Shown: positions 21,491 through 31,916 of the stretch, piece after piece | How positions within the stretch are numbered: position 1 is the first letter of the stretch | Layout of the letters: each line of letters starts with the position of its first letter | DNA from: Rhizoclosmatium globosum | Lineage: Eukaryota; Chytridiomycota; Chytridiomycetes; Chytridiales; Chytriomycetaceae | Assembly: GCA_002104985.1 (NCBI GenBank) | Contig: MCGO01000077.1 | Span: 124,001 to 188,000, forward strand | Direction: 5' to 3' | DNA: 64,000 bases | The notes under the pieces: generated by a model | Told to the model about the DNA's origin: nothing | What the model saw: only the letters and a program-made list of their open reading frames with translations | The model's database searches: none | Program-made: the position numbers and the translations under genes

Positions 21491-22947
21491 ATGGGTCGTT
21501 TCACAAACGCCGGCGCCTCGGACTGCTGTTGCTGTTCCTGTTCTTGTTGCTGTCCAGATTGCTGTGACGAAGCTTACCTTTCCGTCTCCGATCCAGGCGA
21601 ATCTGTTCTTCCTTCACCAAAGTTTCACTTCAGCTTTCCACCTCACCGCTGTTTCGAGCTGCAGCGTTTCTTGCGCTTGTCTCAGCTGTTAGTGCACAGG
21701 CTGCAGGTTTGTGTTGTTGATACTAAAGACTCAAAGACAGAGCTAACATCTGCAAACAGGCGAAGCAACACCTGAATCTACTTCTTCCAGCGCAAACCTC
21801 TGTATTGCAGATGATATTCCTTCTTATGACCTCAAATTCCATATCGCTGGCCTCTTTATCGTTCTTGCCACATCAGGCTTTGGTATTTTCGGAACACTGC
21901 TTCTCTCAGTCCACGTGATAAGCTGAAAAAGTACGAGAATCTTATCGCAAATGCCTTACTAGTATGTATCGAGACTACTTGGATCCCGATCTGACCTTTC
22001 TCTAGCTTTTCAAAATGTTTGGAATCGGGTTATCGCAGGAACAGCGTGGATTCACTTCTACCCGACGCTTTCTCACAATTTGGATCACCTTGTCTTCCTT
22101 CCAACTGGCAATCATACGGCCCCAACTTTGTGGGCCTCTTTGGCCTCATCGCTGCTTTTCTAGTACAACTCGTTGAAGTCACGGGAGAAGGGTCAAACGG
22201 AAACGCGAAAAGAACACAGTCATGACTCTGATTGTATGAGCTTTCGCATCGACCCTCACAGGATCGTACTTCAGTGAGAATAGCTCTAAACAGGATTCGG
22301 TCAATGTAATCGCTCCTATTCCATCTCCAAACCATCATATCGACGTGATTCAATCCGAATCAACCTCAACGCTGAAAGTATTGAATGTGATTCCCGCTGG
22401 TCACGCTGGAAAGTCTTCCCCAGCTCCAACAACTCACATTACCGACACACACTCACACAAACAAACTCAAAAGAACTGGCAACTATTATCCTTGAGATTG
22501 GTATCTGTTCCACTCTTTGATTATCGGCGTCACTCTTGGAGTAACTCCAGACGACCAGTTTTCAACTCTTCTTGGCGCGATTTGTTTCCATCAAATGTTT
22601 GAAGGAATGGCGCTTGGTGTTTTGATAGGAAGACTTGGAAACATCACGAATCGTACAAAGAAGCTGTTGTCGTTATTGTACCCGTTGACGACACCAATTG
22701 GGATTGTGATTGGAATCAGTGTGCGACATTCATACAACGCGAATTCGAGTAGTTTGATTGTGATGCAGGGTATTCTGACTCTCTTTCCGCTGGGATTCTA
22801 TTCTTTAACGCGTACACGGAATTAATGAGTGAGGAAGTCAGTCATAGTCCCCATTTCTTGGGACTCAGCTCCGTGCTCAAAGTTGCGTCGTTTGTGGCAA
22901 TGTATTTGGGAGCCGCTGCTATGGCAATTGTTGCTTTGTGGGCATAA
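21491..22947 (+). CDS. ZIP zinc transporter A with cysteine-cluster N-terminus; heavily frameshifted
   Basis: First of four related ZIP genes. Begins MGRFTNAGASDCCCCSCSCC followed by PDCCDEA, then a hydrophobic segment (FRAAAFLALVSAVSAQ), an ectodomain stretch and FHIAGLFIVLATSGFGIFGT. Introns are about 21707-21759 and 21962-22005. Further landmarks are HSLIIGVTLGV and CFHQMFEGMALGVLIGRL (the TM4-TM5 metal site) and a normal C-terminus ending MAIVALWA. At least six single-base losses are needed, for example near 21640, 21925, 22030, 22055 and 22770, and the TM3-TM4 loop cannot be read in one frame. It has more breaks than its neighbours, so a true pseudogene is possible, yet every TM segment is preserved. 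Role: zinc or iron uptake or release. Confidence 0.75.
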
Positions 22948-22989
22948 GAAAGTCGAATAAGTCGAATAAAGTTGTTGACATAATCGAAA

Positions 22990-24929
22990 ATGATTCGTTT
23001 TGGGTCAGGTCCAGCAAGACGAGGCATCGTCGCTACATCTTCCATAACTTCAAATGCGTTTTGAGAACTCCTAGTACCTACAGTTTGGCCTGCCACAGAG
23101 CCGCAGTTGTCATGCCAGTCAGACACCTCTCGCTAAGCGAATCCCGTCGAGAGAACATGAAGCTCTTTCTCTCAGTCGCCGGAAAACTCGGACGCACAAA
23201 CTTTCCCGAGTTTATTGAGCATTGGGGACAAGGCCATTCTGTAAGGCCCATTTGTCGCTGCTTTATTAATCAACTCAACCGATTATCAATTCAGACAGAA
23301 CAGGATACGCACTCTCGGCCATAGCAGCATCGTCCTTCTTCTTCTCTGGATTCACAAGCGTCGTGCCATACCTTATCTCATCTGCTGTGCTGGGTACTGG
23401 TATGTCGGAATCACAGACATGAGACAAGTGCGTCACGCAGTGCGCAGGAATTACCCCGTCCTCGGAAACTTTCGATACCTCCTCGAAGGGTCGGCCCCGA
23501 ATTCCATCAGTACATTGTTGAGGCCCACTTGAAGGCGTCCCATACACAAAAGAGGAACGTAGCATGGCGTACCGCCGATCAAAACCACACATGAACCATT
23601 CCATGCCGTTCGGGACGCGATTGAATGTAGAGAGTGTTGGGTATGAATGGTGTAACCATTCTTTCTTCCCAACCGTTGTTCCCCATGAGAAGGAACGGAC
23701 TGTTATTGGAGGGAAGGATTGCTTACAAAAGTATAGCGCGAGTTTATTGAATATCAGTGGAATGAGTTATGGTGCGTTGAGCTCGCGCGCTGTACAAGCG
23801 TTGAACAAGGGAGCAAAGATGGGACACTTTTACCATAACACTGGAGAAGGAGGGTTAAGTCCGTACCATATCAAGAAGGGGTGACCTTGTGTGGAATATC
23901 GGGACAGGTTACTTTGGATGTAGGACTTTGGAGGGAAAGTTTGATCCCGTCATGTTTGCTGAGAAGGCTAAGTTGCCACAAGTCAAGATGATTGAGTTGA
24001 AAATGTCACAGGGTGCTAAACCTGGACATGGCGGTTTGTTACCCGCGGACAAGATTACACCGGAAATCTCGCAAATGAGAAATGTTCCGATGGGTGAGGA
24101 TTGTGCAAGTCCTCCGGCTCATCGAGCATACCCTCCGACGCCTCAAGGTCTGCTTTCTTTATCGTGAAGCTACGTGAGTTGTCTGGGGGCAAGCCTGTGG
24201 AATAAACTCTGTGTTGGAAGAGTGACGAGTTGACGGCACTGATTCACGCTATGCAATCAACTGGAATCAAGCCAGATTTTATTACTATTGATGGAGGAGA
24301 AGGTGGAACTGGAGCTGCTCCTGTCGAATTTTCCAACAGTGTTGGAATGCCCATGATGGAGGGACTTATTCTTGTGAATGGACTTCTTCGAGGTGCCGGT
24401 ATAAGAGAAGACATCAAGATTATTGTCAGTGGAAAGATTCTTAGTGCGTTTTCAATGGTTCGAGCTTGGGCTCTTGGAGGTTCGTTTGTTGCGATAGATG
24501 GTGGAATCCCCAAGACTTACTATGGTTCTTTTGCATAGCCGACGTGTGCAATTCTGCCCGTGCCTTTCTTTTCTCACTCGGATGCATTCAGGCTCTAAAA
24601 TGTAACAGCAACAAGTGCCCAACTGGTATCACAACCAGTGATCCAAATCTAATGCAAGGTCTCGACGTAATTGAAAAGTCTAAACGAGTATATCGGTTCC
24701 ACAACACATCTCTTCACGTTGCGATGGAGCTTGTGGGTGCTATGGGCCTGGACGATCCACATAAGCTCGAACCTCGCCATATTATGAAGCGAGTTTCTAA
24801 TACAGAGGTGAAACGTTTGAGGAGATGTATCCATCGGTCCCGATGGGTTCGTTGTTGGTTGGAAAGGGACCCAAGAGGTTCCAGCTGTTATGGGATGAAG
24901 CTGTGAAAAATGCAGCAACAGCTCCTTGA
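22990..24929 (+). CDS. FMN-dependent glutamate synthase-like protein (Glu_synthase domain), with apparent frameshifts
   Basis: Lies only 42 bp after ZIP A. Landmarks in order: SGMSYGALSSRAVQALNKGA, FYHNTGEGGLSPYH, LKMSQGAKPGHGGLLPA, ITIDGGEGGTGAAPVEF, IIVSGKI and CIQALKCNSNKCPTG, whose three cysteines fit the 3Fe-4S site of glutamate synthases. Introns are 23241-23294 and 24480-24538. It is a stand-alone synthase/FMN module without the glutaminase domain, so its true donor and product are uncertain. The start is uncertain: Met at 22990 gives a basic, Ser-rich, mitochondrion-like leader but needs a frame change; Met at 23113 is safer. At least seven single-base losses are needed (near 23295, 23400, 23490, 23530, 23882, 24140 and 24200-24230). 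Confidence 0.8.
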
Positions 24930-25158
24930 TTTCAATCACATTGTATGCAAACTCGATTGGACTTTGAACATTCCACCAAATAAACTGTTAATCTGGTTAA
25001 ACCCACTCTCTTGGCATTTCTCATCCATCCATCTATGAAATTCCATTTAATTTGGCAAATGAGATATGGGATAATTTCGCACACGAGAGTGGAGATTTCA
25101 GCGAGGTGATAAAAAGCAAGCACGCTTTTTGAAATAAAACTCACCACCGAAAAGCAAG

Positions 25159-26685
25159 ATGCAACCGACCTCTGACGCCCTTGAATTTACCGACGAATGC
25201 TGCTACTGCTGCTACGAGAGCGACTGTTGCGAGCCCGTTCTCGAGTGCTGCGACGATCCAATGTGCGAAGTCCAAGGCCAAGGCCACGTCCAAGTGAGCC
25301 GCCGTTGCGCCGCACCAAAACAGGGACCGGATCTGGTTCTGCGAACTCTGTTCTTCGGCGCTGCTTTTCTTTGGCGTCGCTGTTTCGTCTGTTTCGGCTG
25401 TGGCTGCGGGTGAGCATCACTTTCAACTTTATTGCGATGATGTTGTTGATGGAAGAACCTGTCGCCACTCTCACTCTTCCTACCACTCTCACTCCAACTT
25501 GGGCTCATCACTGACCACCACTACAGGGGCTTCAGACGACAACTTGGTAACCGGAAACTCAACTGCTGATGCGTGTGCTCAGGCCGAGGCATCTGCATAC
25601 AATGAACCCTTCCATATAGGCGGCATCTTTATCGTCTTTTGGTTTCTGGCCTCGGTATCTTTGGTACTCTTGCTCTTGGCGTTCGCACAAAAACTCCCTT
25701 CTTTGCGAAAGTCTTGCAGGTACTGTCTCCTTTCCTCCCCACGATCTTTGATCCAAGGGATATACTAATCCTACATATTCATCCAGATTTTAAAATGTTT
25801 GGAATCGGTATCATCTGTTCCACTGCATGGATCCATTTGCTCCCAGACGCATTCTCCAAGTTCAGTAGTCCTTGCCTTCCATCAAGCTGGCAAAGCTATG
25901 GTCCCAATTTTGTTGGAGTCTTTGGAATGTTTTCCGCCTTTGCTGTTCAGTTGATTGAATTGTTGGCTGTCGATTTCAAGAGAAAGAAGCTTGCCAGAGA
26001 AAATCCAGACTTGGAACATACTGTTGTGACTGGAAATTCGTCTGCTTTCTTGGAACATCCAAGTAAAGATGAGATGACGCTTGAACAAGCGATTCCTAGT
26101 GCTCATAGTGGAAAGAACGACAATCACGATCACACTGGCGTTGAACGTGATTCTGAATTGGGTACTATTTTGCTTGAAGCGGGTATTATTTTCCACTCCT
26201 TGATTATTGGTATCACTTTGGGTGTTACTGGCGACGATGTCTTTACTTCTCTCTTGATCTCCGTTTGCTTCCACCAGGTTTGTGTTTGAATGTCTCCTTG
26301 AAAACGGTATCTTATATATATGTCATTACTGTAGATGTTTGAAGGAATGGCTTTGGGAGTCCTCATTGGAAACCTCCAGTTGTCCATTTGGACCAAGAGA
26401 CTCTTGTGCCTCGCATACCCCTTGACCACCCCAATCGGTATCGGAATCGGAATCGCTATCAGAAGCTTCTACAACGAGAACGACGGCGGTCTTATTCTTG
26501 CTGAAGGAATTTTCAACTCGCTTTCTGCCGGAATCCTCTTCTACAACACCTATACTGAATTGATGAGCGCTGAAGTGTCCCACAGTGGGCCATTCAACCG
26601 TTTTACTTCAGGGTTCAAGGCGGCTTGCTTTTTGTCCATGTATTTGGGAGCGTCTGCAATGGCGATTATTGGAATTTGGGCCTGA
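25159..26685 (+). CDS. ZIP zinc transporter B with cysteine-cluster N-terminus, few apparent frameshifts
   Basis: Exons 25159-25719, 25787-26277 and 26335-26685 (introns 67 and 57 nt). The N-terminal cluster reads ECCYCCYESDCC then EPVLECCDDPMC. A hydrophobic anchor (LRTLFFGAAF...VAVSSVSAVAAG) follows, then a His-rich ectodomain (HSHSSYHSHS) and the eight-TM ZIP core. FKMFGIGIICSTAWIHLLPD starts the second exon. The TM3-TM4 loop has HTVVTGNSSAFLE; TM4 is HSLIIGITLGVTGDD and TM5 CFHQ then MFEGMALGVLIG, split by the last intron. C-terminus IIGIWA. Three single-base losses are inferred, near 25367, 25640 and 25789, the last in a T run at the acceptor. Predicted plasma-membrane or vacuolar zinc importer. 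Confidence 0.87.
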
Positions 26686-26775
26686 GTGTGGTTGATCCCA
26701 AGATTATCATTATATGAATAAAGGTGAAGCGTGCCCCAAAATTGGCAACCAGAAACTTCAATCGAAAAGCAGCCG

Positions 26776-28504
26776 ATGGTCGCACCTTCTTCCTTCGTTT
26801 GTCCAACAGAGCCACCGAGTTGTTGTGACTGTTGTTGCTGTTGCTGCGACTGTTTCGAGTGCTGCGATGACTCATCGTGCGCCGTCAAAGTCGAGTCGCC
26901 CTCGTCGCCGTTGTTCAAAGTTGAGCCACTTCGAAGCCGCAAAAGCCCGCGCCGCTCGTCGTTGGCGCCGGTTCTTCCCGTCGCCGCTTTGAAGACGCTT
27001 TTGTTTTTGGGTTTGTGCGTGTCTTCGGTGGCGGCGCTTCCTGTTGGTGGTGGTGCGTGCGTCATCTTTATTGTGCTGTTTCGTCTACTGAACTTGAACC
27101 CCTTTCTCTACCTCTCTCCCTTCAAACAGATCCACACATTCATTCGATTCATCAACCATCAAATTACTCTGAGCCATCGGGCTGCGCACCCGAGCAGAAA
27201 ATACATGGATACGACCTGCAACTACACCTCGGCGGTGTCTTTATCGTCATGCTCATTGCCGGGACGGGAATCTTTACAACCCTTGCTCTCGGAGTCCACG
27301 CTCATGTCCCCTTTTTCGCAAGTGTCCTTCAGGTACGAATTTTCAGACCGTCCTATAACCTCAACCCCTAATTTTCAATATTACAAACCTCAACAAAGAT
27401 GGCCAAAATGTTTGGAATCGGAATCATTGCATCTACAGCATGGTTCCATCTCCTCCCCGACGCTTTTGAGAGTTTCACGAACCCATGTCTTCCAGAAGCA
27501 TGGAAAGGCTTTGGAGTCGGATACGTTGGCCTCTTTGGAATGATTGCTGCATTCCTCGTACAATATATTGAGCTTGCTGCTGTAGACTACAAGTCGCAGC
27601 ATGAAGACAATGACGAGGAGGACGTTGACTTGGACGATGAGACTTCAAGTGTAACTCAGGGTATAATAGGAGGTGCAGGGGCGGGGACTCAAAGTGACTG
27701 TGATTGTACGGATTTGGATCGTGTTGTTGTTTCAGGGAATTCGGCGGCGTTTTTGAGTAACGAGAGGACGGCATTGTTGCGGGCTGTTCAAGAGACGGCA
27801 GCATCTGATTTGAATTACAGTACAATGGCGAATAGGGCTGGATCCTCGTCGTCTGATCCAGGAACACACGTGGTATCTGACAGAAATAAGACTGCTGATG
27901 AATACACTCATCAACGAGACAGCGAACTTGGAATTGTGAGTCGCCCAAGCCATTTACTCTAACAATAATCTAATTCTCAATGTGAAATATAGATTATTCT
28001 CGAAGCAGGAATCATTTTTCACTCTCTCGTAATTGGAATCACTCTTGGGGTTACTCCAGACGACGCCTTCATGTCTCTACTTTGTGCCGCATGTTTCCAT
28101 CAAATGTTTGAAGGTCTCGCACTCGGTGTCTTGATTGGAAACCTTTCCATCTCAGAATCTGCAAAAAGACTCATGTGTCTCGTTTACCCCCTCACAACTC
28201 CAATTGGAATCCTTGTTGGAATCTATATTCGTAGCTTTTATAATGAGAATGATGGAGGATTGATTGTGGCTCAAGGGATTTTCAACAGTTTGTCAGCAGG
28301 GATTCTGTTTTACAACACGTATACAGAGTTGATGAGTGCGGAAATCAATCATAGCGGGCATTTCCATGGATTCAGCCCACGATTCAAGACTGCGTGTTTC
28401 TTTGCGAGTAAGTGACATATCACATATAAGTTCGAAGAAGTTAACGGTCAAACATAGTGTATCTTGGTGCTGGAATGATGGCGTTACTTGCGGTTTGGGC
28501 GTAA
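26776..28504 (+). CDS. ZIP zinc transporter C with cysteine-cluster N-terminus (intact)
   Basis: The only ZIP copy readable without correction: exons 26776-27052, 27130-27332, 27399-27935, 27993-28407 and 28458-28504, 492 residues. It shows that the unusual N-terminus is real: CCDCCCCCCDCFECCDDSSC at about residues 16-35, a basic hinge (RSRKSPRRSS), a hydrophobic segment (LKTLLFLGLCVSSVAAL), a His-containing linker (DPHIHSIHQPSN), then the ZIP core. The TM3-TM4 loop is acidic with a CDCTDLDRVVVSGNSAAFL motif shared with copy D. TM4 HSLVIGITLGVTPDD and TM5 CFHQMFEGLALGVLIGNL carry the metal-site His and Glu. C-terminus LLAVWA. An in-frame Met 45 bases upstream (26731) would add 15 residues. 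Confidence 0.9.
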
Positions 28505-28696
28505 CTCCCAATAATGCAAATATCCTTATCTGAATAAAGGTCGAATCCTGTTGTTTGAACCTTCAAAGAAGAGAAATGGTGATGGCAATTTCGCAAACGA
28601 ATGAAATTTTCATGGGGCTTAGAATCAAAAGGTATAAGAACCAGCCTGTCTCCCGAATAAACCAAAACCACTATCAACCACACCAAACCCTCGCAA

Positions 28697-30128
28697 TGCG
28701 CCCTTCTACTGTTACCGAATTCGAGGACGACTGCTGTTGCTGCCACTATGACTGTTGCGACGCTGTAGTTGAGTGTTGCGATGATCCAACCTGTGAAGAG
28801 TCGTCGCTCCAATTCCAGCACAAACCCCCCGCCGCCGCCAGACCATGTCCGTCTCACTCTCCTCCAACGCCGCTTTGAGATCCCTTATTTCTTTGGAATG
28901 GCCGTTGCCTCTGCAACCGCTCACGGATCCCATAGTTCGTCCTTGTTTTCTTCACCTTTATTCATCGCCTAACCTTCCACAAACAAATACAGGTCATTCC
29001 CACAGCCACGGCGAAGACGACCACGACCAGAAGAAGAAATGATGGACCGTTGTGCAGCGGAAGAGATGCCGGCTTATAATCTTGGGTTCCATATTGGTGG
29101 AATCTTTATCCTGTTTGCGATTTCGGCGTTGGGTATTTTGGGACTTTGGCTTTGGGCTCGCATGCCAAAGTTCCCTTTTATGCTTCTGTTTTGCAGGTTA
29201 GTAGTTTTATTGTTGTTGCAAATAGTACTTCTGAATTAACCTTATTTAAACAGATCTTCAAAATGTTTGGTATTGGAATCATTTGTGCTACCGCTTGGAT
29301 GCATTTGCTGCCAGAAGCCTATGGAGCGTTTGGGAACCCATGTATTCCTGCGGGTTGGCAAAAGTTCAGTTCGGGGTACGTCGGCTTGTTTGCAATGCTT
29401 GCTGCCTTTTTGGTCCAGTTTATTGAAATCACGGCGATTGATTCCAAGAACAAGAGAACTGCTGCTGCCACTGCTGCCGCCGTTGCTGCAACACAAAACG
29501 GTCAAGATGATTGTGAGTGCACTGACCTTGAACGGGTTGTTGTTTCTGGAAATTCGGCTGCTTTCATGGCAGGACAAAAGAAAGTCGACGGCGAGAAACA
29601 GCATGTTGAGACTGTTCAAGTCATTCAAGAAGATGGTGGAATTCAACGAAACAACGAATTTGGAACCATCGTGCTCGAGGCTGGTATCATTTTCCACTCT
29701 ATCATTATCGGAATCACGCTCGGAGTCTGTGGCGACGACGTGTACTCGACTCTCTTAATTGCTATTGCGTTCCACCAAATGTTTGAAGGAATGGCGTTGG
29801 GGTTTTGATTTCACAGTTGAAGTGGTCTCTGATGTCAAAGAGACTTTTGTGCCTTGCATATCCACTTACTACCCCGCTTGGAATCGTGATTGGTATTGCC
29901 ATCAGAAACGTGTTCAATGAGAACGATGGCGCTTATATCGTTGTTCAGGGCATTTTCGCGTCGCTTTCGGCTGGAATCTTGTTCTATTCCACTTACACTG
30001 AGTTGATGAGTTCGGAGGTTAGCCACAGTGGTCACTTCCTTGGGTTCTCTCCAAAGTTCAAGGCTGCTTGCTTCTTGGCCATGTATCTCGGCGCTGCTGC
30101 TATGGCTATCCTTGCCATCTGGGCTTAA
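28697..30128 (+). CDS. ZIP zinc transporter D with cysteine-cluster N-terminus, apparent frameshifts
   Basis: Exons 28697-28934, 28993-29196 and 29254-30128. N-terminal cluster CCCCHYDCCDAVVECCDDPTC, then a short hydrophobic stretch (ALRSLISF...MAVASATA), a His-rich loop (HSHSHGEDDHD) and the ZIP core from FHIGGIFILFAISALGI. The loop motif CECTDLERVVVSGNSAAF matches copy C. TM4 HSIIIGITLGVCGDD, TM5 FHQMFEGMALG. C-terminus AAAMAILAIWA. Single-base losses are inferred near 28870-28900 (two), 29040 (A run), 29140 and 29800 (G run splitting GMALG from the next helix). Otherwise strongly conserved with B and C. Convergent with the YEATS gene 115 bp away. Confidence 0.85.
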
Positions 30129-30242
30129 CTAGTGTTCAATTGGACGTATCATTTCTTATCCCTAACATATCGCGAATGCCACTCAATTTACAAACTAGAC
30201 TTATATTTGAGAATAAACAAGTTACAGAGTGATGAAAAGAGG

Positions 30243-31156
30243 TTACGAAACTCCGTCGTTCTCTAATGCACGAACTTCAGCTTCCAGTTTCCGTTTTTCC
30301 GTTTCAACTCGGGCCAGTTTAAGTTTCCACTTTTCGAGATCCAGCATTACTCGTTCGTTTGTGTCATAGAGCTTTTTGATTTCTTCAGCTTCCAGTTGAG
30401 GGGCTATGTGGATGTTGGATGAGCATGAGGCGAAGCATGAATAGAATACGTACTAAATGTAGCAGAGATGCTCTTCTTTGATGTTGCATTAGCTTTGAAT
30501 GTCCTCAAATGGTCGATAAACTCTTCGAATGGTTCATTTATGATCTGTTTGAAAGGTTTGATGTATTGTCAGAGGCAGAGATGGAGTGAGAGAGATAAAG
30601 ACGCACAATCTCATCATAGTGTTCCGACACGATAGTTTTAAGTTCGCCGTCTGGGTTTCCAACGTCTTCCTTTGGATAGAGCTGTAACTGGTGGAACAAC
30701 TGCAGCGGCTTCTCCTGCGAATCGACGAACGAGATTCTGATTGCGATTTCGAATTCGCCCCAACCAGTTTCTGTGACTTCGAAGGGCGGGGCCTCGATGA
30801 CTGATGTCAGTTAAACAGTGAGTTAGTTAGTCAACCAACACAACAACGAAAGCAGAGAACCTCGTTGCTGCGGCACAAAACTCTCGTGCAACTTGAAGGC
30901 CACGCGCTTGACGACACGCGCCAGATTCGCATCGTCTCCGGTGGCGCTGCGCACGAACACGGTCCACCGATGCGTGTGCGACGGGTCCGCGGCGGGAGGG
31001 TCGCGGGCCGGGTTGATCGGGACCGCGATCGATCCGTAGATTATCGGACATGCAAACTGCTCATTCTGAAGGAGGAGGTGTGGTTTAGGTGGTTGGTTCG
31101 TCGTTTGTTGGTTGAAGGGGGATTGGACTGACCTTCAATCGTCCTGCTGGCCCCAT
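30243..31156 (-). CDS. YAF9: YEATS-domain protein, Yaf9-like chromatin reader
   Basis: Five exons (31133-31156, 30861-31065, 30607-30800, 30454-30544, 30243-30403) give 224 residues, frame intact. The first exon is only 24 nt (MGPAGRLK). The YEATS fold occupies about residues 9-150: [35 protein letters not shown], then [20 protein letters not shown], the aromatic-cage strand typical of YEATS readers, and LQLYPKED. A coiled coil follows to the C-terminus ([20 protein letters not shown]). YEATS proteins bind acetylated or crotonylated histone H3 tails. With a single YEATS plus a C-terminal coiled coil, Yaf9/GAS41 (NuA4 and SWR1 subunit) fits better than Taf14 or AF9. It starts 34 bp after the DPH4 stop on the same strand. 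Confidence 0.88.
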
Positions 31157-31190
31157 CTTTTATTTACTTTTTTCTATTCACTTTATAATA

Positions 31191-31813
31191 TTACTGCTCA
31201 TCAACTGCTATTGCATATGCTACTTTGATACATAGAGAACATGTGCTGCAAGCTACAATCTCGACTCCTGCTTCCAGCTCTGCCTCTGATATCCGGTATT
31301 CTCCACCACATCGACAGTTGCTGGTAAAGCATGCATTCCCTGAAATTAAGATTTCAGTTAACTGCATTTGGTCTGAATCGCCAGAGACCTATCCTCACCT
31401 TCGTCATAGTCCATATCATCCAAATCAACGGTTGCATTCATAACTCCTTTCTGGCCACCTTCTCGTGACCCTATACATTCATATCTTATTCAGTACTTGG
31501 ATTGTTCAGTTCTCTGTGTCTCTCACCGCTTTCTTTGAGCTGACGATCATATGCCAACTTTGTCTCAGGGTCTCGTAGTACTTCCCAAGCTTTCAAAACC
31601 AGCTGAAGATGCATTTCTTTGCTTATTGAGCTGGAATGCTGAAGATTACTGTTGAAAGAGGTGCCTGCCTTGTCTGGATGCAGCTGAAACACCAGTATCA
31701 CCACAAGACTCAACAACAACGAAGATTACCTGCAGTACTAGCTTCTGGTATTGCCGCTTGATGTCGTCTGCAGTGGCCTCTGAACTGAGGCATAATGCTT
31801 CGTAGTGGTTCAT
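31191..31813 (-). CDS. DPH4: DPH4/DNAJC24-like J-protein with CSL zinc finger
   Basis: Four exons (31730-31813, 31527-31683, 31399-31470, 31191-31339) give 153 residues, frame intact. J domain MNHYEALCLSSEATADDIKR ... LHPDKAG carries the HPD triad, with the intron lying just before it. It ends AWEVLRDPETKLAYDRQL. The C-terminal CSL zinc-binding domain shows NCRCGGEYRIS and ACSTCSLCIKV, four cysteines in CxC...CxxC arrangement. Known role of the family: iron-binding co-chaperone for the first step of diphthamide synthesis on elongation factor 2. Its 3' end almost touches the YEATS start, so the two transcripts probably overlap. Confidence 0.9.
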
Positions 31814-31916
31814 TGGGTGAAGTTGGGATAGAGGCAGATGTCAGATGAACAAAACAAATCAAAGAATATCATAACTCTCTTTTATTGCAATCTTCGAAAG
31901 TGGGTAACAAACAGAA

